From NCBI RefSeq assembly GCF_041821025.1, contig NZ_JBGUAY010000009.1:1-64000 (forward strand): 64,000 bases of DNA, read 5' to 3'. This DNA is from Egicoccus sp. AB-alg6-2. Its GTDB lineage: Bacteria; Actinomycetota; Nitriliruptoria; Nitriliruptorales; Nitriliruptoraceae. The translations under genes and the position numbers were made by a program. The notes under the pieces are model-generated. The model made no database searches. It was given only the letters and a program-made list of their open reading frames with translations, and was not told the DNA's origin. Positions 18,048 to 27,453 of the stretch are shown one piece after another (the first letter of the stretch is position 1; each line of letters opens with the position of its first letter).

Positions 18048-19205
18048 GTGAACCCGACCGAACTGCCCACCGCCGAAGTCGCGGTCGAAGAACTGCTCGA
18101 ACGCTCGTCCGAGCGTGGCTACGTGCTGCTGTCCGAACTGCAGGAACTGCACGTGCCCGAACTGCACGGTGACCACTGGCTCGACGACGTCGTGGCCGAG
18201 ATCCGCGGCCAGGGCACCCAGGTCGTCGACGACGTCGCCGACGACGCCCCCGAAGAGGTCGCCGAGTACACCGGCGCCATGACCACCGACCTGGTGCGTC
18301 AGTACCTCAACGACGCCGGCCGTCACGCCCTGCTGACCAAGGAGGACGAGGCGGACCTGGCGAAGCGCTACCAGGCCGGCCTGGCCGCCGACGAGATCCT
18401 TGCCGCCAAGCCGAAGCTCAGCCGCGCGAAGAAGCTGCGGATGCAGCAGATCAGCCGGGACGGGGAGCGCGCCAAGGAGCGGATGGTCCAGGCGAACCTG
18501 CGCCTGGTCGTCCCGCAGGCCCGCAAGTTCTCGGGCCGCGACCTCGACTTCATCGAGCTGATCCAGGAGGGCAACCTCGGCCTGCTCCGTGCGGTCGAGA
18601 AGTTCGATCACACCAAGGGCTACAAGTTCTCGACCTACGCGGTGTGGTGGATCCGGCAGGCGCTGCAGCGCGGCGTGGCCTCCAAGGGCCGCACCATCCG
18701 CGTCCCCGCCCACGTGTGGGAGCTGTACGGGAAGTTGCGGTCGGCCGAACTGCGCCTGCGCCAGCAGAAGGGCGGCGACCCCACCGAGGCCGAGATCGCC
18801 GAGGAGGTCGGCCTGACCGCCCAGCGTGTCCGCGAGGTGCGCGAGGCGATGCAGGAACTGGTCAGCCTCGACCGGCCCATCGGCGAGGACGGCGACGCGA
18901 CCATGGGGGACCTCATCCCCGATGCCGCGGGTGTCGACCCGGCCGAGACCGCCCTCGAAGGCGACGCCCTGTCGCAGATCGAAGCGGCGCTCGGTGCCCT
19001 CGACGACCGTGAGCGGATCATCCTGGTGCTGCGGTTCGGCCTGCACGGCGAAGAGCCGCAGACGCTCGAGGAGATCGGCGCCCACTTCGGCCTGACCCGC
19101 GAGCGCATCCGCCAGATGCAGAACCGCGCTCTGGCCAAGTTGCGGCACCCCTCGCGCGCCCACAACCTGTCCGGCCTGCTCGACGTGCTCGACCGCGCCG
19201 CCTGA
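18048..19205 (+). CDS. Sigma-70 family RNA polymerase sigma factor 1 (region-1.1-like N-terminus)
   Basis: 385 residues. Residues about 20-65 form a region-1.1-like segment ([13 protein letters not shown]... VVDDV), followed by region 1.2 ([10 protein letters not shown]), region 2 ([39 protein letters not shown]), region 3 and region 4 ([27 protein letters not shown]). Differences from primary sigma factors fall in promoter-reading parts: [10 protein letters not shown] in region 2.4 and RQMQNR where RQIExK is usual. This suggests an alternative (group 2) factor, though the core fold is RpoD-like. GTG 18048 has AAGGAGG five bases upstream. A hairpin follows the stop. Confidence 0.93.
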   Translation: MNPTELPTAEVAVEELLERSSERGYVLLSELQELHVPELHGDHWLDDVVAEIRGQGTQVVDDVADDAPEEVAEYTGAMTTDLVRQYLNDAGRHALLTKEDEADLAKRYQAGLAADEILAAKPKLSRAKKLRMQQISRDGERAKERMVQANLRLVVPQARKFSGRDLDFIELIQEGNLGLLRAVEKFDHTKGYKFSTYAVWWIRQALQRGVASKGRTIRVPAHVWELYGKLRSAELRLRQQKGGDPTEAEIAEEVGLTAQRVREVREAMQELVSLDRPIGEDGDATMGDLIPDAAGVDPAETALEGDALSQIEAALGALDDRERIILVLRFGLHGEEPQTLEEIGAHFGLTRERIRQMQNRALAKLRHPSRAHNLSGLLDVLDRAA

Positions 19206-19224
19206 CAGGTCCGCGTCATCGACG

Positions 19225-19247
19225 GCCCGCCGGCATCGCCGGCGGGC
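19225..19247 (+). terminator. Intrinsic-terminator-like hairpin after sigma factor 1
   Basis: Perfect 9-bp stem GCCCGCCGG / CCGGCGGGC around a 5-base loop, 20 bases past the sigma stop. No T-tract follows, which is common in high-GC actinobacteria. Confidence 0.6.
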
Positions 19248-19332
19248 TGTCGGCGTCACGCGGCGATCTCGCCCCGACGGGGTCGGGGGCCTAGCATCCG
19301 GGCGTCCATCCGCCGCCGTCGCTGGGCGAGTC

Positions 19333-20646
19333 ATGCTCGAGGACCGCACCCATCGCTGGCTGCTCGGCATCGTCGGGTTGTTGCTGGTCGCCACCCTCGC
19401 CGGGCTGGTGCTGCTGTGGCCGGGGGCCCGCGACACCGAGGACGGCCTTCCGCTCGACGACCGCTACACGGCCGTGCTGCACGAGGTGCAGACGATCGCC
19501 GCCGACGCCGATCCGGTGCTCGGCATCTCCGGTGACGAGGTCGTCCTCGAGGCGGAACTCCTCGAGGGCCCCGACGCCGGGACGCGCGTGACGATCCGGG
19601 CCGCCGCGGACGGCTACCCCGAGTTCCGGGTCGGTGACCGGGTCGAGTTGCAGGCGGCCAACGTCGGCGACGGGACCCAGGACTACTTCGTCGCCGACTT
19701 CCAGCGGTTGCCGGCGCTCGGGCTGCTGGTCGGGCTGTTCGTGCTGGCCGTGCTGGCGATCGGGCGCTGGCACGGCCTGCGCTCGTTGCTCGGACTCGGC
19801 CTGAGCCTGCTCATCGTCGTGCGCTTCGTGGTGCCGGCGATCCTGGCCGGATCGAGCCCCTTCCTGGTCGCCCTCGTCGGCTCGATCGCGGTCATGATCG
19901 TCACGCTCTACCTCGCCCACGGCGTCAATCCGATGACGACGGCCGCGATCGTCGGCACCTCCGCGGCCCTGGTGCTCACCGTCGTCCTGGGCGTGCTGTT
20001 CATCGAACACGGGCGCATCACCGGGTTCGCCTCCGAGGAGGCCGGCCTGGTGCGGTTCGCGGTCGAGGGGATCGACCTGCGCGGACTCGTGCTCGCCGGT
20101 CTGATCATCGCGGCGCTCGGCGTGCTCGACGACGTCACGGTCAGCCAGGCGTCGACCGTGTTCGCCCTCCACGACACCGATCGCACCCTGCCATGGGGCA
20201 CGCTGTTCGCCCGCGCGATGAAGGTCGGCCGTGACCACATCGCCTCGGTGGTCAACACCCTCTTCCTGGCGTACGCCGGCGCCTCGCTGACGCTGCTGGT
20301 GCTGTTCTCCGTCGGACCGGTCCCGGTGCTGGAGTTGGTCAACTCCGAGATCCTGGCCGTCGAGATCGTCAAGACCGTAGTGGGCTCGCTCGGCCTGATC
20401 GCGGCGGTGCCGATCACGACGGCCCTGGCGGCGACGGTGGCGGTCCGCCGCGATGCCCACGCGGCCCCGTTGTCCACCGGCCATGGTCACGACCACGGTT
20501 CCGGTGCCGCGGGGCGGGGCATGCGCGAACGAAGCGAGCACGTCCCGCCGCGTGACGAGGCCCGTTCCGAGGACGAGCGTGCCCACGACGCCTGGATGCG
20601 CTACCTGCGGGAGGGCCCCGCCGCCGGCGAGCCCGACGGACGCTAG
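19333..20646 (+). CDS. YibE/F family membrane protein
   Basis: 437 residues. There is one N-terminal helix, a small beta-rich domain outside the membrane (about 45-125), then a series of membrane helices with the family-typical segments SLLIVVRFVVPAIL, GVNPMTTAAIVGTSAALVLT, GVLDDVTVSQASTVFAL and DHIASVVNTLFLAYAGASL. A histidine-rich stretch (GHGHDHGSG) and a charged tail end the protein. YibE/F function is not established; transport or channel roles have been proposed. ATG 19333 leads directly into the first helix. The BASS gene begins 23 bases after the stop, suggesting co-transcription. Confidence 0.9.
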   Translation: MLEDRTHRWLLGIVGLLLVATLAGLVLLWPGARDTEDGLPLDDRYTAVLHEVQTIAADADPVLGISGDEVVLEAELLEGPDAGTRVTIRAAADGYPEFRVGDRVELQAANVGDGTQDYFVADFQRLPALGLLVGLFVLAVLAIGRWHGLRSLLGLGLSLLIVVRFVVPAILAGSSPFLVALVGSIAVMIVTLYLAHGVNPMTTAAIVGTSAALVLTVVLGVLFIEHGRITGFASEEAGLVRFAVEGIDLRGLVLAGLIIAALGVLDDVTVSQASTVFALHDTDRTLPWGTLFARAMKVGRDHIASVVNTLFLAYAGASLTLLVLFSVGPVPVLELVNSEILAVEIVKTVVGSLGLIAAVPITTALAATVAVRRDAHAAPLSTGHGHDHGSGAAGRGMRERSEHVPPRDEARSEDERAHDAWMRYLREGPAAGEPDGR

Positions 20647-20669
20647 AGAACGGCGAGGAGCAACGATCG

Positions 20670-21561
20670 ATGGAGCAGAACCCGCTGGTCGAGATCGGAC
20701 TTCCGGTCGCCCTGTTCGTGATCATGGTGGGGATCGGGCTCACCCTCACTGCGGGTGACTTCCGTCGCGAGGCCCGCACCCCCCCGCGGCGCCGTCGTCG
20801 GCTCCCTGGCGCAACTGCTCGTGATGCCGGCCCTGGGTTTCGCGATCGCCGCCCTGTTGCAGCTGCCGCCGGCGATGGCGGTCGGCCTGGTCGTCGTGGC
20901 CGCCTGCCCGGGCGGCACGAGCTCCAACCTCGTGACCTTCCTGGCACGCGGCAACGTCGCCCTCTCGATCGTCCTCACCGTCGTCGCCAGCGTGGTGACG
21001 ATCGTGAGCCTGCCGCTGTGGACCAACCTGGCGCTGTCCTGGCAGCCGGCCAATGCCGACGTCAGCGTCAGCGTGCCGCTCGGCCGCACGATCGGACTGC
21101 TGCTGGGCATCGTGCTCGTGCCGGTGGTGCTCGGCATGGCCGTCCGCCGCCGCGCACCGCAGCGCGCGGCTCGACTGGAACGCAGCGTGTCGGCCTTCGG
21201 GGCGCTGGTCCTGGTCGTACTCATCGTCGGGATCGCGATCTCGCTGCGCGACGAGTTCTTCGACCTGCTGGCGCAGGCCGGCCCCGCCGCCCTGTTGCTC
21301 AACCTGGCCGGCCTCGGCGTGGGATGGGCCGTGGCCCGCACGGCCGCGCTGACCACTGCTGATCGGCTCACGATGGCGGTCGAGCTCGGGATCAAGAACT
21401 CCACGCTCGGCATCCTGATCGCCGTGACGGTCATCGGATCCGAGCAGATGGCCGTGCCGTCGGCCGTCTACGGACTGCTGATGTACCTGTCCGCCGCCGC
21501 CCTCGTGGTCGGCGGACGCCGAGCGGCGGGCATGCGGGTCGATCCCGCCCCCGCTCCCTGA
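20670..21561 (+). pseudogene. Bile-acid:sodium symporter (BASS) family gene with apparent +1 frameshift
   Basis: The first helix (MEQNPLVEIGLPVALFVIMVG) is read from ATG 20670 in one frame. The remaining helices of a BASS transporter, including CPGGTSSNLVTFLARGN and the later ELGIKNSTLGILIAV, are in another frame to 21561. The switch is needed at a run of seven C residues, 20779-20785; with six C residues the protein would read continuously through ARTPRGAVVGS. Either this is a sequencing or assembly slip in the homopolymer, or the gene is phase-variable or broken. The intact protein would be about 296 residues. Substrates of the family include bile acids, pantoate and other organic anions. 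Confidence 0.85.
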
Positions 21562-21576
21562 CCTCCCCCATGGCAG

Positions 21577-21655
21577 GTGGGGGGCGATCCCCCACGGTGG
21601 CGTCCGTCCCGCTCACGGACGCTCCTTCTCGGCGCACACACCCCGTGCGCGCCGA
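21577..21655 (+). promoter_or_regulatory. Three consecutive hairpins between BASS and acyltransferase genes
   Basis: Hairpin A is GTGGGGG (21577-21583) with CCCCCAC (21589-21595) and probably terminates the BASS transcript. Hairpin B is GCGTCCGT (21600-21607) with ACGGACGC (21615-21622). Hairpin C is TCGGCGC near 21629-21635 with GCGCCGA near 21648-21654, which abuts the GGAGGAG ribosome site of the next gene. B and C could form a structured leader that hides or exposes the ribosome site. No known riboswitch class was recognised. Confidence 0.45.
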
Positions 21656-21668
21656 GGAGGAGCGCATC

Positions 21669-23018
21669 GTGGCAACCGCCGTCCTGGCCGCACCGGCCAC
21701 CACCACGACCGGGGACCGCGACCGGGTCGTCGACCTGGTCCGCGCCGTCAGTCTGCTCGTGGTCGCCTTCGGTCACTGGTTGCTGGCCGGCGTGTGGATG
21801 GACAGCGCCGGCGGTGTCCAGGTCGACCACCTGCTGGCGGCCGCACCCTGGACCCGGTGGGTGACCTGGGCCGCGCAGGTCATCGGCCTGTTCATGCTTG
21901 CCGGGGCCTACGCCAACGCCACGAGTTGGCGCAACCACACCGCGCGGGGCGGCGGGTACGGGGGCTGGCTGACCGGACGGTTCCTCCGCCTGCTCGGGCC
22001 GACCCTGCCCTTCGTCGCCTTCTGGGTGCCCACCGCCTGGGTGTTGGGGCGGGCCGGCCTCGTCGAACCGGCCGTCCTGCGCCAGGCGACCCAGGTCGTC
22101 GCCGTCCCCGTCTGGTTCCTCGCGGTGTACGTCCTGCTCGTCGCCGCCACCCCGGCCCTGCTCGCGTGGCATGACCGGGCTGGCGTGCGGGTGCTGGCGG
22201 CCATCGTCGCGGCTGCCGTCGTCGTGGAGGTCGTCTCTCGCGGATTGGGCGTCGAGGTTGTCGGCTGGCTGCAGTTCCCGCTCGTGTGGGGCGCGGTGCA
22301 CCAGTTCGGCTTCTTCTGGCAGGACGGCCGCCTGCGTGCTGCGGGTCGGCGCACGTGGGTGGCGCTCGCGGTCGTCGGTTTCGGTGGCCTGCTGCTGGTC
22401 ACATCGGTGCTCGACCTCTATCCGGTGTCCATGGTCGGCGTGCCGGGCGAGGTGCGCAGCAACAACACCCCGCCCAGCCTGGCGATCGTGCTGTTGGCCT
22501 GCGCCCACCTCGGTGTCCTCATGCTGGCCCACGCCCGACTCACCTCCTGGCTCGCCCGGCCGACCGTCTGGCGGGCGACCGGTCGCCTCGGGGCCATGTC
22601 GATGTCGGTCTACCTGTGGCACCTCAGCGTGATGGTGGCCGTCCTGGGCGCGGCGGTCGTGCTCCCCGGCGGCGCCCGCCTGCTGTCCGCGCCGGCGAAC
22701 TCGCCGACCTGGTGGGCGACTCGACCCGGCTGGCTGCTCACCTACACCGTCGTGACCCTCCTCGTCGTCCGGCTGGTGCTCCCGGTCGAACGCGCGACCG
22801 TCGCGGCCGTGGCACGCCTCCGCGGGTGCCAGGTCGACGCGCGCCGACCGGTGCTGGCCACCCTGCTGGCCTGCGGCGCGATGGCGGCGTTCGCCGGACG
22901 GGGCTTCACCGTCGTCGACCGTCCCGCCGGCATCCCCGTCGAGGCCGTTGTGGCCCTCGGCGCCGCCGGATCACTGGTGGCGGGGGCGCTTCGATCGGCC
23001 GACCGGCACCCGCACTGA
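21669..23018 (+). CDS. Acyltransferase family 3 membrane protein
   Basis: 449 residues with about ten membrane helices and the acyltransferase-3 opening motif RVVDLVRAVSLLVVAFGHW, whose histidine is the family's proposed catalytic residue. Later blocks (AGAYANATSWRNH, YLWHLSVMVAVLG) also fit. Members O-acylate sugars, lipids or peptidoglycan at the membrane; the acceptor is unknown. GTG 21669 has a strong GGAGGAG ribosome site six bases upstream. Earlier in-frame codons would translate through the leader hairpins. The C-terminal helix pair (AAFAGRGFTVVDRPAG...) precedes a 226-base gap to sigma factor 2 in which I see no gene. Confidence 0.88.
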   Translation: MATAVLAAPATTTTGDRDRVVDLVRAVSLLVVAFGHWLLAGVWMDSAGGVQVDHLLAAAPWTRWVTWAAQVIGLFMLAGAYANATSWRNHTARGGGYGGWLTGRFLRLLGPTLPFVAFWVPTAWVLGRAGLVEPAVLRQATQVVAVPVWFLAVYVLLVAATPALLAWHDRAGVRVLAAIVAAAVVVEVVSRGLGVEVVGWLQFPLVWGAVHQFGFFWQDGRLRAAGRRTWVALAVVGFGGLLLVTSVLDLYPVSMVGVPGEVRSNNTPPSLAIVLLACAHLGVLMLAHARLTSWLARPTVWRATGRLGAMSMSVYLWHLSVMVAVLGAAVVLPGGARLLSAPANSPTWWATRPGWLLTYTVVTLLVVRLVLPVERATVAAVARLRGCQVDARRPVLATLLACGAMAAFAGRGFTVVDRPAGIPVEAVVALGAAGSLVAGALRSADRHPH

Positions 23019-23244
23019 AGCGGCCGGCGACGCGCCGTGCGCCAGACGGGTCGACCACCGGCCCGCAGGACCCGCTTGCCGACACTCGCGAGCCGACTGG
23101 CCGAAAGGCGGGTACCGTCCGCGGCCCATGCCGCCCGCACCGGTGGCGGGTCGGGAGCCTGCCCGTACCATGCCGGGTCGTGCCTGCCCGCCAGCAGTCG
23201 CGCCGCATGGCGTCCCGGTTCGCCCGCACGAGACGGAACACCTC

Positions 23245-24364
<1,120 letters not shown>

Positions 24365-24381
<17 letters not shown>

Positions 24382-24578
24382 CGCTCGACGTCCGCCGTGC
24401 GTGCTCGCAAGCTCCGCGCCGCCGGCGAGGTCGATGCGCCGAGCTGACGCTCGACGTCCGCCGTGCGTGCTCGCAAGCTCCGCGCCGCCGGCGAGGTCGA
24501 TGCGCCGAGCTGACGCTCGACGTCCGCCGTGCCTGCTCGCAAGCCCCGCGCCGCCGGCGAGGTCGATGCGCCGAGCTG
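24365..24578. repeat. 66-bp tandem repeat, three full units plus 16 bases
   Basis: Units lie at 24365-24430, 24431-24496 and 24497-24562, with a partial fourth at 24563-24578. Units 1 and 2 are identical; unit 3 differs at two bases. Each unit starts with TCGATGCGCCGAGCTGA, which is the last six codons and stop of sigma factor 2. The length is 22 codons, so all units keep the sigma frame and each repeats the TGA stop; in the partial unit the stop position reads TGG. The array ends five bases before the dacB start. Confidence 0.97.
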
Positions 24579-24582
24579 GGAG

Positions 24583-26343
24583 ATGACGGCCGTGTTGCAG
24601 CGCTGGGGCGCGTCGACCGCTGCCCTGGCGCTGCTGCTCGGCGCCTGCTCGGGCGCGTCGCCGGAGCCCGGACCCTCGGAGCCGGTCCCGACGGCGGCAC
24701 CCGAGCAGCCAGCGTCACCGTCACCGTCCCCGTCCCCGACGCCGGCCGAGCCCGAACCCGAGCCGGAGCCGTCACCACCGCCCCCACCGCCGGTGCCCGA
24801 GGACCGCGACGTGCTGGTCGAGCGGTTGGACGAGCTGCTCGCCGCAGCCGCTGGCTCGCTCGACGGCGCCGAGCTGGCCGTCCTGGTCACCGACGAATAC
24901 GGCCGCGAGGTGGCGAGCCTGGCGCCCGACGCGACCATGATGCCCGCCAGCACGCTCAAGGTGGTCACCGCCGCGGCGGCGCTGACCGAACTCGGCCCCG
25001 ACGCCCGTTTCACGACCCGCGTCGACGCGACGGACGCCTTCGCCACCGACGGCGTCCTCGACGGTGACCTGGTGCTGGTCGGGGTCGGCGACCCGACGCT
25101 GGCCACGCCCGAGTACGGGCGCTGGATCTACCCCGCGCGGCCACGGACCCCGCTCGAGTCGCTGGCCGATCAGCTCGTCGAAGCGGGCCTGCGCCAGGTG
25201 ACCGGCGACGTGCGCGGTGGCGCGCCGGGCTTCGCCGGACCGACCGAGGCGCAGGGCTGGCTGCCGCGCTACTTCTCCGACTTCGACGCCCGCTACATCA
25301 GCGGTCTCACCGTCGACGCCGGACTGGCGACCTCGATCCGCTGGCCACAGCTGGAACAGGAACGCGAGCAGCAGGCCGTGGACGGGGATGCGTCGGACCC
25401 CGACGCGGCCGGTGACACCGACGAGGCAGATCTCGAGGAGGCCCCTGACGAGCCGATCTCGATCCCGCTGGTCGGTTCGCGCGAGGAGATCGAGCAGCGA
25501 CTCGCCGGACTCGACCCGCCCCTGGCACGGGTCGAGGTGGTGCGCGACCCGCGGGTGCAGGCGGCCAAGGACCTGGCACGTCTGCTGGAGGAACGCGGGG
25601 TCGAGATCGATGGTGAGCCGCGTCCGGCCCTTCGCATCGACGCCGTCGAGGAGGGCGTCGCCCACGTGGACAGCCCGCCGCTGGCCGACATCCTGCGGTT
25701 CGCGGTGCAGCGCAGCGACAACCATCTCACCGACCAACTGTTCCACGTCGTCGGACGTCGCCGGACCGGGGGCGCCAGCTGGAGCCGGGCCGAGCGCGCC
25801 GTTCACGACATCCTCGAGGAACTCGGCATCGACACGACCGGAACCCGGTTCGCCGACGGCTCCGGCCTCTCCCGCGACGACCGCGTGACGGCGCGTCTGC
25901 TGGTCGAGGTCGACCGGGCCATGTGGTCGGGCGAGCACGCGGAGACCTGGCAGTCGCTCCAGGCGGTCGCGGGCGAGAGCGGGACCCTCCGACAGCGTCT
26001 GCGCGGCACGCCGGTCGCGGGTCGTCTCCTCGGCAAGACGGGCACGCTCAACGACGTCACGGCCCTCAACGGCGCGGTCGTCGGGGACGACGGTGGGCGC
26101 TACCACTTCGCGGTCGTCGGGAACGAGGCCAAGGGGGCGGACCGTTGGGTGGTCCGGGCGCTCATGGACGAGCTGGCACTGCTGCTGGTCGCCGACCTGC
26201 AGGCGTGCCAGGTCACCCCCTTCGAGCGCCCCGATGAAGACCCGGCCGGCGCCGATGACGACGCCGACGACGAGGGGGAGGACGCCGCGACGGCGACGGC
26301 TCAGGGGCCGCTCGGCCGACCGCCCGCCGTGATCGTCTGCTGA
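24583..26343 (+). CDS. dacB: D-alanyl-D-alanine carboxypeptidase/endopeptidase (PBP4, DacB type), lipoprotein
   Basis: Trims peptidoglycan peptides outside the cell, 586 residues. The signal peptide ends in a lipobox LLGAC (Cys22), so it is probably membrane-anchored. A Pro/Ser/Glu linker (about 25-72) follows. The serine-peptidase S13 motifs are SxxK at 123-126 (PASTLK), SDN at about 378-380 and KTG at about 485-487. The C-terminal tail is acidic. The ATG at 24583 lies too close to GGGAG; GTG 24592 is a good alternative with better spacing and gives the same lipobox. The gene begins directly at the end of the tandem repeat. Confidence 0.93.
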   Translation: MTAVLQRWGASTAALALLLGACSGASPEPGPSEPVPTAAPEQPASPSPSPSPTPAEPEPEPEPSPPPPPPVPEDRDVLVERLDELLAAAAGSLDGAELAVLVTDEYGREVASLAPDATMMPASTLKVVTAAAALTELGPDARFTTRVDATDAFATDGVLDGDLVLVGVGDPTLATPEYGRWIYPARPRTPLESLADQLVEAGLRQVTGDVRGGAPGFAGPTEAQGWLPRYFSDFDARYISGLTVDAGLATSIRWPQLEQEREQQAVDGDASDPDAAGDTDEADLEEAPDEPISIPLVGSREEIEQRLAGLDPPLARVEVVRDPRVQAAKDLARLLEERGVEIDGEPRPALRIDAVEEGVAHVDSPPLADILRFAVQRSDNHLTDQLFHVVGRRRTGGASWSRAERAVHDILEELGIDTTGTRFADGSGLSRDDRVTARLLVEVDRAMWSGEHAETWQSLQAVAGESGTLRQRLRGTPVAGRLLGKTGTLNDVTALNGAVVGDDGGRYHFAVVGNEAKGADRWVVRALMDELALLLVADLQACQVTPFERPDEDPAGADDDADDEGEDAATATAQGPLGRPPAVIVC

Positions 26344-26465
26344 GCGCCAGCGAGCGAGCCGCGCGCGATCCGTCCGCACGCCGCGCCTGTCGATGTCTGG
26401 TCGAGTGAAGCCACCGTTTACCGTGAGCGGAGCGCGGTGGGCCACACGACGAATCGAGAGCAAGC

Positions 26466-27443
26466 GTGCCAACGCACCACGAGGTCGACCTGACGATCAT
26501 CGGCGCCGGACCGGCCGGTCTGTACGCCGCCTACTACGCCGGCTTCCGGGGGATGCGGACGGCCGTGGTCGACTCGCTGCCCGAGCCCGGGGGACAGGTC
26601 GCGGCCCTGTACCCGGAGAAGGCCATCTTCGACGTCGCCGGTTTCCCGACCATCAAGGGCCAGGAACTGATCGAGCGGTGCGTCGAGCAGGCCGCCCAGT
26701 ACGACCCCACCTACGCCCTGGGACACCGCGCCGAGACGCTGACCAAGCATGACGACGGCAGCTTCACCATCGGCACCCACAAGGGGGACGAGGTGACGAC
26801 CAAGGCGGTGCTCATCACCGGTGGCATCGGCACGTTCACGCCCCGCCCGCTGCCCGACGCCGCCGAGTTCGAGGGGCGCGGACTGGTCTACTTCGTGCGT
26901 GAGCTCGAGACGATGCGCGACAAGGACGTCCTGATCGTCGGTGGTGGTGACAGCGCCGTCGACTGGGCGCTCAACCTCGAGGGCATCGCACGCTCCATCA
27001 CGCTGATCCACCGGCGCGACCGCTTCCGCGCGCACGAGGACTCGGTCAACAAGCTGCACGCCTCGTCGGTGCGCGTGATGACCTTCACCGAGGTGGCCCA
27101 GATCCGCGGGGGCGACGGCGTCGAGGAGGTGACCGTCTTCGACAACAAGACCGACGAACGCGAGACGCTCAAGGTCCAGTCGGTCGTCGCGGCGCTCGGC
27201 TTCACCTCCGACCTCGGTCCGCTCAAGTCGTGGGACATCGACATCGACGGGCGCCATGTGCTGGTCGACACGAGGATGCAGACCAGTATCGAAGGCGTCT
27301 TCGCGGCCGGCGACATCACCGAGTACGAGGGCAAGGTGCGCCTGATCGCGGTCGGCTTCGGTGAGGCGGCGACCGCCGTGAACAACGCCGCGGTCTACAT
27401 CGACCCCAAGGCGCGGGTGTTCCCCGGGCACAGCTCCGGCTGA
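26466..27443 (+). CDS. Ferredoxin/flavodoxin-NADP reductase (thioredoxin-reductase-like type)
   Basis: 325-residue FAD protein with FAD-binding GAGPAG (14-19), the NADPH-binding segment VLIVGGGDSAVDWA (about 154-167) and the C-terminal FAD motif GVFAAGDITEYEG. The CxxC redox pair of thioredoxin reductase is absent, which identifies the YumC/TrxR-like ferredoxin-NADP reductase class. It passes electrons between NADPH and ferredoxin or flavodoxin. GTG 26466 gives a normal N-terminus before the FAD motif. The gene stands alone; a convergent GGDEF-EAL gene follows after 10 bases. Confidence 0.93.
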   Translation: MPTHHEVDLTIIGAGPAGLYAAYYAGFRGMRTAVVDSLPEPGGQVAALYPEKAIFDVAGFPTIKGQELIERCVEQAAQYDPTYALGHRAETLTKHDDGSFTIGTHKGDEVTTKAVLITGGIGTFTPRPLPDAAEFEGRGLVYFVRELETMRDKDVLIVGGGDSAVDWALNLEGIARSITLIHRRDRFRAHEDSVNKLHASSVRVMTFTEVAQIRGGDGVEEVTVFDNKTDERETLKVQSVVAALGFTSDLGPLKSWDIDIDGRHVLVDTRMQTSIEGVFAAGDITEYEGKVRLIAVGFGEAATAVNNAAVYIDPKARVFPGHSSG

Positions 27444-27453
27444 AGCCCGGCGC

